From Prevotella sp. (lineage in GTDB: Bacteria > Bacteroidota > Bacteroidia > Bacteroidales > Bacteroidaceae): a stretch of DNA of 52,953 nucleotides. The notes under the pieces were generated by a model, which ran no database searches, was not told the DNA's origin, and was given only the letters and a program-made list of their open reading frames with translations. Every line of letters starts with the position of its first letter. Within the stretch, counting starts at the first letter, position 1. The stretch lies in assembly GCA_022486815.1 (NCBI GenBank), contig JAKVJW010000019.1, positions 1 through 52,953 on the forward strand. Reading direction: 5' to 3'. The position numbers and the translations under genes were made by a program. Positions 7,486 to 16,715 of the stretch are shown here, one piece after another.

Positions 7486-8524
7486 TTCTTTTAAGGGATG
7501 TCTGACTTCTTCAGAAGTGGAAAAAGCGGCTGAAGAAGGAATTAGGCGTGCTGACTTAAAAGCGAGAATAGAATGTATCCCTGTAAGCGATGGGGGAGAA
7601 GGAATGCTGGATGCTTATCTTTCAGCCTTAGGGGGGCGGAAATTAAAGGTCCGCGTCTTTGATTCTATGATGAGAAGGACGGATGCAGAATATGGAATTT
7701 GTGGAAAGACAGCGATCATAGAAGTCGCCCAAGTTATTGGTTTATCTGCTATTTCCCGTGAGGTTCGGAATCCTCTTGTTGCTACCAGTTATGGAGTAGG
7801 TCAGATTCTTTCACATGCTATCGACAAGGGTTGTAATACATTTATTATTGGTTTAGGTGGAAGTGCTACCAGTGATTGTGGACTAGGTATGCTTAAAGCT
7901 TTGGTAGACCATTTCGCTCCAGGAAAATGTTTTGATGATATTCATCTGAAGCATTTGAGATTCATATTAGCTTGTGATGTCGATAATCCGTTGTATGGAG
8001 ATCAGGGAGCAGCAGCCGTTTTCGGGCCTCAGAAAGGAGCTACGAAAAAGATGATTACACTGTTGGATCGTCGGGCAAGGACATTTGCGACTATGTCAGC
8101 GCAACATTGCGGATATGATGATTCTGGCAGACCTGGTGCTGGTGCTGCAGGAGGTCTGGGGTATGCATTTATGCAATATTTAGGCGCAGAAAGAAGAAAT
8201 GGGATAGATCTGTTGCTTCATATTCTGGATTTTGATCATATTCTCCGCCATACTGACATGGTGATTACTGGAGAAGGAAAAGCTGATAGTCAGACTCTGA
8301 TGGGAAAGTTACCTGTTGGCATTCTCCATCACGCACAGACTCAACATATACCTGTAGTTTTGATCTCCGGTCAGGTGAAGAATACTGAAGAACTACTTCG
8401 TGCAGGTTTCGACCATGTTATATGTATTAATCCGACTGACAGTTCTTTAGTCGAAGCCATGAAACCGGAAGTGGCAAAGCATCGGATTTCTGATGCCTTA
8501 TTCCAATTTTGTTCCTCAAAATGA
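7463..8524 (+). CDS. glxK: Glycerate kinase (GlxK/GarK family)
   Basis: This 353-residue protein fits the GlxK/GarK glycerate kinase family, which phosphorylates glycerate with ATP (to 2-phosphoglycerate in well-studied members). Signatures include D-S-F-K-G-C-L-T-S-S-E near the N-terminus, P-V-S-D-G-G-E-G-M-L, G-L-G-G-S-A-T-S-D-C-G-L-G-M in the middle, G-A-A-G-G-L-G-Y-A and V-I-T-G-E-G-K-A-D-S-Q-T near the C-terminus. The ATG at 7463 overlaps the TetR gene by 23 bases and gives the standard start M-N-Y-L-V-T-I-D; an upstream ATG at 7394 would add 23 atypical residues. It is convergent with the next gene. Confidence 0.9.
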   Translation: MNYLVTIDSFKGCLTSSEVEKAAEEGIRRADLKARIECIPVSDGGEGMLDAYLSALGGRKLKVRVFDSMMRRTDAEYGICGKTAIIEVAQVIGLSAISREVRNPLVATSYGVGQILSHAIDKGCNTFIIGLGGSATSDCGLGMLKALVDHFAPGKCFDDIHLKHLRFILACDVDNPLYGDQGAAAVFGPQKGATKKMITLLDRRARTFATMSAQHCGYDDSGRPGAGAAGGLGYAFMQYLGAERRNGIDLLLHILDFDHILRHTDMVITGEGKADSQTLMGKLPVGILHHAQTQHIPVVLISGQVKNTEELLRAGFDHVICINPTDSSLVEAMKPEVAKHRISDALFQFCSSK

Positions 8525-8555
8525 AAAAAAGACGATTCCCTGTATGTTATCTCTT

Positions 8556-9536
8556 TTATTCCTTGAACAGCCATCCGAGTAACCGATTTATCCAAGAAAT
8601 ATAAAAACGGAACCAACGATAGCGGGCTACGGGTTTCCCTCCGAATTTGAGAATAAAATCCATAAAAGGATTCTTTTTGAACGGTAGCCCTACATCCATG
8701 AAGAAAATATGGGAATAATGGTGTTCATAGGCATATTTGATGGCATACCATATTGTCATTGTATTAGGATGAAGGGCCGGATGTGATTTACGCTTGGAGG
8801 CTAAATACCAAAGATAGGCATTTCCTTCGGAGTAGACACAAGCACTGCCACCGATAATCTTACCGTGATAGAGCGTAATGAGTATTTGGGCCTTTTCATA
8901 ACGGCTAAGTTCCATAAATTGTTTTTCCGGTGGAATCAGCCGTCGTAATTTTGTCCGGTAGAACCCTTTGAGAAGTTTATAGAAAGCGTATACTTCATCA
9001 ATGGATTTCACAGCCCTGGTTTCTACCCCCTGAGCGCGAGCTTTCTTAATACGTTGCCGTGTCCTCTTGGAAAGATATTCCTGAGGATTCTTTGTATGAA
9101 GGGAGTTGTGTACTTCCTGCCAGTGGACGGGAAAGTAATGACATTGTCGGAATATTCGATAGCCGAACATTTTCGGATGTACATCAGAGACTTCGACGTA
9201 TAAACATAAATGACGCCTGAATTTCAGTGTGATGGCTTTCAGCATCATCTGGAATATTTCTTCAGGATGCTCCAAAGTATCATCATATTCTCCTTGTCCG
9301 TAAATACGACCATTGGTATATAGAAATGGTGGAAACAATGTGCCTCTCCGGCGAATCATTGCCAGCAAATGAGCAACACAGTGTTTTTGCTCATCTTCAG
9401 CAACAACCATAAAAGGAGTTGCTCCCGGTGTCCGTTCCGTAATGTGGAATAATTCGGGGCTATGAAAGAAGTTGTCTGCCTTCATAACCGGCAGTTCACT
9501 ACTTCGTTGGATAATTCTGATATGGATTTTTTCCAT
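8556..9536 (-). CDS. GNAT/FemAB-like acyltransferase family protein
   Basis: This 326-residue protein resembles the BioF2-type or FemAB-like GNAT proteins of Bacteroidetes. Visible marks are Y-V-E-V-S-D near residue 111, a central basic T-R-Q-R-I-K-K-A stretch (about 160), and a C-terminal acetyltransferase-like block with G-K-I-I-G-G-S-A-C-V-Y, Y-L-W-Y-L-A-S-K and F-M-D-V-G-L-P-F-K-K-N-P. FemAB relatives add amino acids to peptidoglycan precursors, while other members have different acceptors; no capsule or cell-wall cluster lies here to decide. There is no signal peptide, so it acts in the cytoplasm. A TATCTTTG box lies just upstream at 9554. Confidence 0.65.
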   Translation of the reverse strand: MEKIHIRIIQRSSELPVMKADNFFHSPELFHITERTPGATPFMVVAEDEQKHCVAHLLAMIRRRGTLFPPFLYTNGRIYGQGEYDDTLEHPEEIFQMMLKAITLKFRRHLCLYVEVSDVHPKMFGYRIFRQCHYFPVHWQEVHNSLHTKNPQEYLSKRTRQRIKKARAQGVETRAVKSIDEVYAFYKLLKGFYRTKLRRLIPPEKQFMELSRYEKAQILITLYHGKIIGGSACVYSEGNAYLWYLASKRKSHPALHPNTMTIWYAIKYAYEHHYSHIFFMDVGLPFKKNPFMDFILKFGGKPVARYRWFRFYISWINRLLGWLFKE

Positions 9537-9553
9537 TTATGTACTTCCTGATG

Positions 9554-9561
9554 CAAAGATA
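9554..9561 (-). promoter_or_regulatory. Promoter -7 box for the FemAB-like gene
   Basis: TATCTTTG on the leftward strand lies 17 bases before the ATG at 9536, leaving a leader of roughly a dozen bases. A matching -33 box is not evident. Confidence 0.4.
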
Positions 9562-9748
9562 TAAAAAAAAAGAGAATCAATATAAGAATCAATTAAAAAT
9601 ATATCTAGTGGAAGTTGTTCATCAAGAGTGTTTTTCAGGGTTGATATATACGGTTGAGTCTTGGAGAAAGCATGGATTTCATTCATTTCAAAATAAGCTA
9701 AATATAATAAAAATAAGTTTTTTACCAATATGTTTTGCTTGAAATCAG

Positions 9749-9756
9749 TATCTTTG
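9749..9756 (+). promoter_or_regulatory. Promoter -7 box, almost leaderless start
   Basis: TATCTTTG ends eight bases before the ATG at 9765, so the transcript would carry only a few untranslated bases. No TTTG sits 19-21 bases upstream. This box lies inside the longer frame starting at 9735, which supports the ATG at 9765. Confidence 0.45.
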
Positions 9757-9764
9757 CAGTTAAT

Positions 9765-10550
9765 ATGAAGATTATATTTATTGGTGCGGGCAATCTAGCC
9801 ACGCAGTTAGCCAAAGCCTTGTTAAATGCAGGGCATGATATCATACAAGTTTATAGTAGGACAAAGGCTTCAGCTTCAGTATTGGCCACAATAGCAGGTG
9901 GAGCACCGACTACAGATCTTGAGGAGATTCGAAAGGATGCTGATCTTTACATTTTAGCTGTTAAGGACAGTGTGCTGGGTGATATCATTCCTCAGATATG
10001 TAAAGGTAGGGAAGACCGTGTATTCGTGCATACTGCTGGGTCGATGCCTATGAATATCTTTCAGGGAATGGCTTTGCATTATGGCGTGTTTTATCCCATG
10101 CAGACCTTTTCAAAAAACAGAGATGTAGAATTCGCTGGTATTCCGGTTTTTATTGAAGGTAATGATCATTTATCTCTTCAGACCCTTCATAGAATGGGGG
10201 AATCTATATCAAACCGTGTTTATGAACTTTCCACAGAGGATCGGAAATATTTACACCTGGCTGCTGTTTTTGCCTGCAATTTCGTAAATCACTGTTATAC
10301 GTTGTCTTCAAACATTCTCTCTGCACACCATATCCCTTTTGATGTCATGCTGCCCTTGATAGATGAAACCGCTGCCAAAGTGCATGATTTGACTCCTTTT
10401 GAAGCTCAGACTGGACCTGCTGTACGTTTTGATGAAAATGTTATTAGGGCGCAAGCTGCTTTGTTAAAGAACAATCCGCTTACGAAGGATATTTATGAAC
10501 GGATGTCTATGAGCATACATCGTACAAATATGAAAAATAAGCGCCCATGA
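9765..10550 (+). CDS. DUF2520 Rossmann-fold protein (ProC-like)
   Basis: This 261-residue protein starts with a Rossmann dinucleotide-binding motif ([12 protein letters not shown]) and has the layout of DUF2520 proteins, which resemble pyrroline-5-carboxylate and 6-phosphogluconate dehydrogenases. The middle contains H-T-A-G-S-M-P and [10 protein letters not shown], and the helical C-terminal domain has the [11 protein letters not shown] block typical of the family. NADP-linked reduction is expected but the substrate is unknown. Its TGA overlaps the ATG of kdsC in an ATGA junction, so the two are translationally coupled, and maf follows. This trio is a conserved order in Bacteroidales. Confidence 0.8.
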   Translation: MKIIFIGAGNLATQLAKALLNAGHDIIQVYSRTKASASVLATIAGGAPTTDLEEIRKDADLYILAVKDSVLGDIIPQICKGREDRVFVHTAGSMPMNIFQGMALHYGVFYPMQTFSKNRDVEFAGIPVFIEGNDHLSLQTLHRMGESISNRVYELSTEDRKYLHLAAVFACNFVNHCYTLSSNILSAHHIPFDVMLPLIDETAAKVHDLTPFEAQTGPAVRFDENVIRAQAALLKNNPLTKDIYERMSMSIHRTNMKNKRP

Positions 10551-11065
10551 TAAATTATGATTTGAAAAAGATAAAGATGGTTATATTCGATGTGGACGGT
10601 GTCCTGTCGAAACAAACTATCGTATTGGCGAGTGACGGAGAACCTTTGAGAACAGTCAACATCAAAGATGGCTATGCTATCCAACTCGCGGTTAAAATGG
10701 GCTTGCGTGAAGCTATACTTACAGGTGGAAATACTGAAGCTGTACGGATTCGGTATGAGCATCTTGGCGTTCAGGATGTGATTATGAATGCTGCCGTAAA
10801 GATTGAAATCTATAAAGATTTATTAATGAAGTACCATCTTAAAGATGAGAATGTCCTTTATATGGGTGATGATATTCCTGACTTTGAGGTGATGAAGCAT
10901 TGTGGCTGTGCTTGTTGTCCTCATGATGCGGCAACGGAAATAAAAGAGATCTCGAACTATATTTGTTCCCGAAATGGTGGAGACGGGTGTGGTAGAGAAG
11001 TGCTGGAACAAGTGCTGCGTGCTCAGGGAAAGTGGCTTGCTGATAAGAAAGCTTTCGGTTGGTAA
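10547..11065 (+). CDS. kdsC: 3-deoxy-D-manno-octulosonate 8-phosphate phosphatase
   Basis: This 172-residue HAD-superfamily enzyme matches KdsC, which removes phosphate from KDO-8-phosphate to give KDO for lipopolysaccharide. The HAD motifs are all present: I-F-D-V-D-G-V-L (nucleophile and acid aspartates), I-L-T-G-G-N-T (motif II), K-I-E-I-Y-K (motif III lysine) and M-G-D-D-I-P-D (motif IV). It lacks a large cap domain, as expected for the tetrameric KdsC class. The start overlaps the preceding stop by four bases. KdsB, which activates KDO, is encoded at 18697, so two steps of the pathway lie in this window. Confidence 0.93.
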   Translation: MINYDLKKIKMVIFDVDGVLSKQTIVLASDGEPLRTVNIKDGYAIQLAVKMGLREAILTGGNTEAVRIRYEHLGVQDVIMNAAVKIEIYKDLLMKYHLKDENVLYMGDDIPDFEVMKHCGCACCPHDAATEIKEISNYICSRNGGDGCGREVLEQVLRAQGKWLADKKAFGW

Positions 11066-11111
11066 TATACCCTCTATCTTCCCTTTGAAAATTGAATTAA
11101 TCCTATTATTC

Positions 11112-11696
11112 ATGCAATCATTTAAATATCATCTTATTTTAGCAAGTGGTTCTCCTCGGAGAAAGGAACTTCTTGAAGGTTTGGATATTCCTTTTGAAGT
11201 GCGGGTTATTCCTGGCGTAAAAGAGATTTATCCGAGCGATCTGTCAGCTGTTGACGTTCCGGAATATATCGCCGTGGAGAAGGCGGCTGCTTACCGGAAA
11301 ATAATGGAAGGACAGGACTTGGTCCTTACCGCTGATACTGTCGTAATCTGTGACGGGACAGTTTTGGGGAAACCGAAAAACGAGGAAGAGGCACGGATGA
11401 TGTTGCATCGGTTAAGTGGTAAAAAACATCTTGTCGTAACAGGTGTCTGCCTGACAACGCAAAGCAGACAGCGACATTATTCTGTGACAACGGAAGTTTC
11501 TTTTAAGGCTTTGACGGATGAAGAAATTACTTATTATATTGCTCAGTATCATCCTTATGACAAAGCGGGGGCTTATGGCATTCAGGAATGGATAGGATAT
11601 ATCGGTTGTACGGGATTGAAAGGTAGTTATTATAATGTCATGGGACTACCTGTGCAGAGTATTTATGAAGAACTTCTAAAGTTTCAGGATGAGTAA
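11112..11696 (+). CDS. maf: Maf-family nucleoside triphosphate pyrophosphatase
   Basis: This 194-residue protein has the Maf/YhdE signature at its start (L-A-S-G-S-P-R-R-K-E-L-L), the T-A-D-T-V-V-I-C block, L-G-K-P-K-N, and Y-D-K-A-G-A-Y-G-I-Q near residue 155. Family members hydrolyse non-canonical or canonical nucleoside triphosphates (often dTTP, UTP or modified forms) to monophosphates and pyrophosphate. The ATG at 11112 is chosen because it puts the S-G-S-P-R-R motif at the family position; the frame extends further upstream only into kdsC. It is the third gene of the DUF2520-kdsC-maf group and ends convergent to the next gene. Confidence 0.93.
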   Translation: MQSFKYHLILASGSPRRKELLEGLDIPFEVRVIPGVKEIYPSDLSAVDVPEYIAVEKAAAYRKIMEGQDLVLTADTVVICDGTVLGKPKNEEEARMMLHRLSGKKHLVVTGVCLTTQSRQRHYSVTTEVSFKALTDEEITYYIAQYHPYDKAGAYGIQEWIGYIGCTGLKGSYYNVMGLPVQSIYEELLKFQDE

Positions 11697-11742
11697 TTTT
11701 TCGTATCCTTGAATTATGGTAAGATCCATTTGCTTACTATCT

Positions 11743-13281
11743 TTATTTTGAGGCTCTGAAATTCTCCAGATGTTCATATTTTCGTGTCATCATCTTCCTG
11801 TAAATCTGTTGAATCCACCATTTATGACTTAGTATAAATGGAATACTGAACAGGATAAGAGCCCAATAGGCAATAGTAGAATTGAAAATGGCTCTAAAAA
11901 TAGCAATGATTATTACGGGTAAGAGAATAGCTCCGAATTGAATCAGCATGGTTACATAATTGTAACTGTTGTTTGTCCGACTGATCAGTTTGGTGTCCAG
12001 AGGAGTGGTCTGGTCATTGATGATGGCTGCATGTAGAACCATTATATCATTTGGTCCGGCAGTATACAGTGTATAGGCTATAATCATCAGAAGGCTCCAT
12101 TTGCCTAGGACCAGTGCTATGACAGAAACAAAAATGGATAAGGATAACAGACAGAGGTAGCAATAGTATTTCGTGAGCAGCAATTGATATAGGTTGTTCT
12201 TATGGATCATATAAAAGTCCATATAATTCCCTTCATAACTCATCAAACGTGATGAAAGTATGCCTCCTGGTATAATAAAGCATATAAAGCACCAGAAATC
12301 TGCCTTCCAACTGAAAAGTTCTTCGCTTCCTTTTATATCAGTAAACAGGTATAGAAGGAAATTGAAGAAGATATAGAAGATGATGAGTAATAAGGTCTTT
12401 CTTGGATTTTTGTTTCGGAAAACCAATTTGAACTCCATTTTGATGTATTCTCCGATCATTCCGAAACGGTTAAAAAGCCTGTATTCGCTGATATGCTGAA
12501 GATTAGTGGTACTCTGTTTTGATAACTCTTTGATGACATGACTTTCTTGCTCCTTTCGATTGATGAAAAAGAAAATCGTTATTATCCCGATCAGTCCCAG
12601 CCAGTAGATTACATTTATTCTTGCAATATGCTTGCCTATCGTTGAATAAAAATTAAAATACTGGTCCCATCCGGCATTCTTACCTCCATATAAAGGGAGT
12701 GCCAGGATAGCGAACCATATCAGAGGGAGAACTATCCAAAAAACGGAATCGGTTATTCGTGTCCTGACCAGAAGATAAAAAAGACTGGACAGCCAGATGA
12801 CAAATTGAAAGGCGATAATGGAACCTAAAGCCATGATTAGACCTTCCCGTGGCAGGATGGCCATAAGGGAATAGGGTATTATCATGACTTGCCAGATAAA
12901 ATTGCCTATGCAGAGGAGGTTTGAAATTAGAAAACTTTCTATACACGCATGTCGAGGCAAAGGAAGCAGACTGTAAGGCTTGATCATTTGTGCCGGTGTC
13001 TGTTGGGCTATAAAGCGTAGGAGAAAATCGATGGTAAAAAGAAATGGCGTAAGGCTAAACAGTACTCCTGTAGGAGAAACACTCTGGTCTTTTGATACCA
13101 GCAAGGCTAATGAGATGGCAAGTATTAAAAGATATATCAGAATAAATATTCCGGTTATACTGAGTATGATTTTTGCTGTCTGGTTTTTCCCATGAAACAG
13201 ACTTCGCCTTTCCGCCAGTCTGCGATGGTGGAAAAGTTCCGCATAGATCGAAAATCTTCTATAAAGAGTGGTCTTTAGCAT
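11743..13281 (-). CDS. DUF5687 multi-spanning membrane protein
   Basis: This 512-residue protein has about ten to twelve hydrophobic helices arranged in two halves around a charged middle (about residues 240-290). It resembles DUF5687 proteins, which look like ABC-2 type permease subunits. The N-terminal cytoplasmic part is basic, and E-F-K-L-V-F-R-N-K-N-P-R-K near residue 285 recalls the coupling region before the second membrane half. In relatives an ABC ATPase gene is commonly next door; none is present here, so the partner must be elsewhere or the protein acts alone. It is the third leftward gene after ftsK and the lolA-like gene, with a gap of about 100 bases. Confidence 0.6.
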   Translation of the reverse strand: MLKTTLYRRFSIYAELFHHRRLAERRSLFHGKNQTAKIILSITGIFILIYLLILAISLALLVSKDQSVSPTGVLFSLTPFLFTIDFLLRFIAQQTPAQMIKPYSLLPLPRHACIESFLISNLLCIGNFIWQVMIIPYSLMAILPREGLIMALGSIIAFQFVIWLSSLFYLLVRTRITDSVFWIVLPLIWFAILALPLYGGKNAGWDQYFNFYSTIGKHIARINVIYWLGLIGIITIFFFINRKEQESHVIKELSKQSTTNLQHISEYRLFNRFGMIGEYIKMEFKLVFRNKNPRKTLLLIIFYIFFNFLLYLFTDIKGSEELFSWKADFWCFICFIIPGGILSSRLMSYEGNYMDFYMIHKNNLYQLLLTKYYCYLCLLSLSIFVSVIALVLGKWSLLMIIAYTLYTAGPNDIMVLHAAIINDQTTPLDTKLISRTNNSYNYVTMLIQFGAILLPVIIIAIFRAIFNSTIAYWALILFSIPFILSHKWWIQQIYRKMMTRKYEHLENFRASK

Positions 13282-13381
13282 TCAGAATTTAAGCCATTCG
13301 TATATTTGACTGATATGGAAAAGAGGTCTGTTGAGGTACTCTTGGAAAAGTCTTTCCATAACACTTTCCAGACCTATGATT

Positions 13382-13987
13382 TCACCGTAAATCGATCACT
13401 TCTGCTTGTGGATAGTCCTTTGAATTAAAAGAAAATAAAGAATTGGGTATATTCTTGCTCCTGAAGTTGTTTACTGTAATCGTACTCCAGGTCTTTCCTT
13501 GTCTCATACGTACTTGCCGTGGTATATAACTGTTTCTGTTAATGTCCAGATAGAGTTCCTGAACGGTTCTTTTCTGGTTGACGGCGATGAGATGGACAAT
13601 ATAATCAGCACCTGATTTTTTAAGTGATGCCTGGTATCCGGTTTTGTAGATATGAATGAAAGTATACGGATTCATAGACATTTGCTGTGCTTCAGTTGGA
13701 TTACTGATGCTTACCTCACGCGTTTTCTTCATGTAACTCCATTGCGTTTTCCCATTATACCATACGATGACTTGTGGGGTAGTAGCACGGAACTTATTGC
13801 CTTTTATGGCAATGGTACCATTTGTCGAACCATATTTCTCAGAAGATATTCTGAAGGAAGCACTGGCTCCACTTTTATGACCGATGACGGAAGCACATCT
13901 ATCCAGTACCTGGTTGGCTGTCTGAGCCTGCATAGTACAACTTAACAATAAGGATAAAAACAAAAAAGCAAACTTTTTCATATTCAT
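13382..13987 (-). CDS. LolA-like outer-membrane lipoprotein carrier
   Basis: This 201-residue protein has a clear signal peptide (M-N-M-K-K then a hydrophobic core ending near S-C-T-M-Q-A-Q) and a beta-rich mature part like LolA: an early helix with V-L-D-R-C-A, then strands such as I-A-I-K-G-N-K-F, V-I-V-W-Y-N-G-K-T-Q-W-S-Y and L-Y-L-D-I-N-R-N-S-Y-I-P. LolA carries lipoproteins across the periplasm to the outer membrane. The W-Y-N-G-K-T-Q-W block is the typical LolA D-G-x-x-x-W-x-Y core. The gene lies 72 bases after ftsK on the same strand, an order frequent in Bacteroidales. There is no predicted lipobox at the cleavage site, so it should be soluble. Confidence 0.82.
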   Translation of the reverse strand: MNMKKFAFLFLSLLLSCTMQAQTANQVLDRCASVIGHKSGASASFRISSEKYGSTNGTIAIKGNKFRATTPQVIVWYNGKTQWSYMKKTREVSISNPTEAQQMSMNPYTFIHIYKTGYQASLKKSGADYIVHLIAVNQKRTVQELYLDINRNSYIPRQVRMRQGKTWSTITVNNFRSKNIPNSLFSFNSKDYPQAEVIDLR

Positions 13988-14059
13988 AAAATAATTTGAT
14001 TTCTTTAAAATACCTGTCGGAGTTATCTGTAAATTGATTTATATTCTTGTATATACAAC

Positions 14060-16612
14060 TTATCCTCTGATTTGAGCGAGAATTGTATTTAGTTGATTTT
14101 CATCTTGTACCAGTACTTCACGTGGCTTGCTGCCTTGTGCTGTACCTACAATCCCGGCAGCCTCCAGTTGATCCATAAGGCGCCCTGCACGATTGTAGCC
14201 AATCGAAAACCGTCGTTGAATCATACTTGTACTTCCTGTCTGGGAAAGGACAATGGTATGTGCTGCTTCTTCGAAATAGGGATCCAGTGAGCGCGTCTTT
14301 AGACTACTGCTATCCGTTTCTTCTTTGTCGTCCGGTTCTGGCAGTTCCATGGGTTCAACAGGCCCTGGTTGAGCAGTGATATAATTGTTGATTTGCTCTA
14401 TTTCAGGAGTATCCACAAATGCACACTGTACACGTACGGGTTCATTGCCATTGACATACAGCATATCTCCACGGCCAATCAACTGGTTGGCTCCGCTGCG
14501 GTCCAGGATCGTTTTAGAATCAACTGCTGCAGCAACTTTGAAAGCGATTCTTCCCGGGAAGTTGGCTTTGATATTACCGGTAATGATATTCGTGGTTGGT
14601 CTTTGGGTTGCGATAATCATGTGTATTCCAACGGCTCTGGCCAACTGTGCAATTCGGGCAATAGGAAGTTCTATTTCTTTACCTGCTGTCATAATCAGGT
14701 CTCCGAACTCATCAATGATGACTACAATATAAGGCATATATTCATGGCCCTTTGTCATGTCCAGTCTATGGTTGACAAACTTTGCATTGTATTCCTTGAT
14801 ATTCCGCGCTCCGGCGATTTTGAGCATGTCATAACGATGATCCATCAATTTGCATAGTGAATTTAATGTCCGGACTACTTTCGTGACATCAGTGATGATC
14901 GGTTCATCATCTTCATCGACAACAGCCATGAAATGTTTGGCAATCTTGGAATAGACAGAGAATTCCACTTTCTTAGGGTCTACGAGGACGAATTTCAGTT
15001 CGTTCGGGTGTTTCTTATAAAGCAAGGAAGTGATCATAGCATTCAGACCGACAGACTTTCCTTGTCCTGTTGCACCGGCTACAAGAAGATGTGGGATCTT
15101 CGTCAGGTCGACCATAAACACATCATTCGTAATTGTCTTCCCTAGAGCCAGAGGAAGCTCCATCTTTGTTTCTTGAAACTTTCTGGAATTCAGAATACTT
15201 TCCATTGAGACAATATTCGGGTTGGCATTAGGAACTTCTATACCAATAGTTCCCTTACCCGGAATTGGCGCAATGATACGGATGCCCAGAGCCGAAAGAC
15301 TCAATGCAATATCATCTTCCAGATTCTTGATCTTGGAAATTCGTACCCCTTCAGCAGGTTGGATTTCGTAAAGGGTAATCGTTGGACCGACTGTGGCACG
15401 TATGGATCGGATTTCTACACCAAAGTTATGGAGTACTTCTGAAATCCGGTTTTTGTTGGCTATCTGCTCTTGTTCGTCAATATAGGGCTTTTCCTCATTG
15501 TCATATTTCTTGAGTAAGTCAAGAGTCGGAAATTTATAATTTGTGAAAGGCTCTCGGGGATTTATAGGGGTCTTGAGTATATTTTCATTGTTGACCGTTC
15601 TCTTTGTGGCTCGGTCACCTTCTTTTGCAATCTCTATTTCCATCCCTACATTCTTGCTTAGTTCTTCTTCTGTTTTCAAGCGTGCTGCCCGCTGGGAAGC
15701 AAGGAAAGAGGGCGTGTTTTCTGGTGTGGAGGAGCCGGCACTCGTTATGTCTTCATTCGTGGATGCAACAGGAGGAGTGGATTGCTCTGTCATAGATTCT
15801 TCTTCTCGATCTTTTTCGTTCAGGTCGATCACTCCGTTTTTCAACGTTGTCCCTTCTGTTTGTTCCGGTGATGCAGTTTCTTTTTCCTCTTCTGCATTTT
15901 TGCCATAAAGATTCTGATCAGAGAGTACTTCTTCATCGGCCTGGTTGTCTTTTGTACTATTGGTGATGGAAAAAGGAACCTTCAGATACTTGGAAGGATG
16001 AAGTATTTTTATGACCACGGTAATGGTCTCTGTTGTCAGATAAGTAAGAAAGGCTATGGCTGTAACGATTAAGATTACGGTAAGTCCTGGAGGACCAACT
16101 ATTCCTTCCAGTTTCTGAACACAATATAGGCCGTGTTCTCCCCCGGGATTGAAAAAAAGATTCCCCAAAATAGGAGTGAGAAACTTTGAGAAGGCAATAG
16201 AACACCAAATCATGACAAAAGTCATCCCAAAGAACCATTGCCAGAGACGTAGATGATAAGCCTTGATCAACTGGAATCCTCCTAATATCAGGAATAAGGG
16301 AATGAGAAAAGCCGGAAATCCGAAATTCTGGGTAATCAGAAAATAGGAGAGTATAGCTCCGATGGAACCGCAATAATTGACAAATTCATGATTGGGGTTC
16401 AACCATTCACCAGACTGCATATTTTCCAAGACGCTCTGATCTTCAGCTCCCGTAATGAGGTATGATACCATTGCGATAATGACATATACTGCAAAGCAAA
16501 AGAGGATGAGGCCTAAGAAAAAGTCTACTTTATAGTGATCCGTGTATTTATTTTGTTTCCTGACCTTTCTACCCGTTCTTCCGGATTTTGGTTCAGCCTT
16601 TTTTTGTGCCAT
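14060..16612 (-). CDS. ftsK: DNA translocase FtsK/SpoIIIE
   Basis: This 850-residue protein has the FtsK layout. Four to five membrane helices lie at about residues 30-200, followed by a low-complexity acidic linker (about 205-340). The motor domain has Walker A G-A-T-G-Q-G-K-S near residue 514 and Walker B V-V-I-I-D-E-F-G-D near 632, and A-T-Q-R-P-T-T-N-I-I-T-G-N-I-K-A-N follows. The C-terminal winged-helix gamma domain (about 785-850) carries S-I-G-Y-N-R-A-G-R-L-M-D-Q-L. FtsK acts at the septum to pump the chromosome ends apart and to activate dimer resolution. A TAnnTTTG box (16638-16645) lies just upstream on this strand. Confidence 0.97.
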   Translation of the reverse strand: MAQKKAEPKSGRTGRKVRKQNKYTDHYKVDFFLGLILFCFAVYVIIAMVSYLITGAEDQSVLENMQSGEWLNPNHEFVNYCGSIGAILSYFLITQNFGFPAFLIPLFLILGGFQLIKAYHLRLWQWFFGMTFVMIWCSIAFSKFLTPILGNLFFNPGGEHGLYCVQKLEGIVGPPGLTVILIVTAIAFLTYLTTETITVVIKILHPSKYLKVPFSITNSTKDNQADEEVLSDQNLYGKNAEEEKETASPEQTEGTTLKNGVIDLNEKDREEESMTEQSTPPVASTNEDITSAGSSTPENTPSFLASQRAARLKTEEELSKNVGMEIEIAKEGDRATKRTVNNENILKTPINPREPFTNYKFPTLDLLKKYDNEEKPYIDEQEQIANKNRISEVLHNFGVEIRSIRATVGPTITLYEIQPAEGVRISKIKNLEDDIALSLSALGIRIIAPIPGKGTIGIEVPNANPNIVSMESILNSRKFQETKMELPLALGKTITNDVFMVDLTKIPHLLVAGATGQGKSVGLNAMITSLLYKKHPNELKFVLVDPKKVEFSVYSKIAKHFMAVVDEDDEPIITDVTKVVRTLNSLCKLMDHRYDMLKIAGARNIKEYNAKFVNHRLDMTKGHEYMPYIVVIIDEFGDLIMTAGKEIELPIARIAQLARAVGIHMIIATQRPTTNIITGNIKANFPGRIAFKVAAAVDSKTILDRSGANQLIGRGDMLYVNGNEPVRVQCAFVDTPEIEQINNYITAQPGPVEPMELPEPDDKEETDSSSLKTRSLDPYFEEAAHTIVLSQTGSTSMIQRRFSIGYNRAGRLMDQLEAAGIVGTAQGSKPREVLVQDENQLNTILAQIRG

Positions 16613-16637
16613 TTTAAAATGCTTCTCTATTTAGTTG

Positions 16638-16645
16638 CAAAAATA
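16638..16645 (-). promoter_or_regulatory. Promoter -7 box for ftsK
   Basis: TATTTTTG on the leftward strand fits TAnnTTTG and lies 25 bases before the ftsK ATG. The nearest upstream TTTG is 24 bases away, longer than usual. Confidence 0.35.
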
Positions 16646-16688
16646 AAGAAAATCCTTTAAAGGCAGTTACAAATTCATAACTTTTTTC

Positions 16689-16696
16689 TAAATTTG
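16689..16696 (+). promoter_or_regulatory. Promoter -7 box for the exonuclease gene
   Basis: TAAATTTG fits TAnnTTTG and ends 19 bases before the ATG at 16716. No clear TTTG at the proper distance was found. Confidence 0.4.
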
Positions 16697-16715
16697 CAGA
16701 TTGTAAGATTCGAAG

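Noticed and set aside
9735..9764. Longer N-terminus for the DUF2520 protein
   Set aside because: It runs through the TATCTTTG promoter box and lies before the Rossmann motif start.
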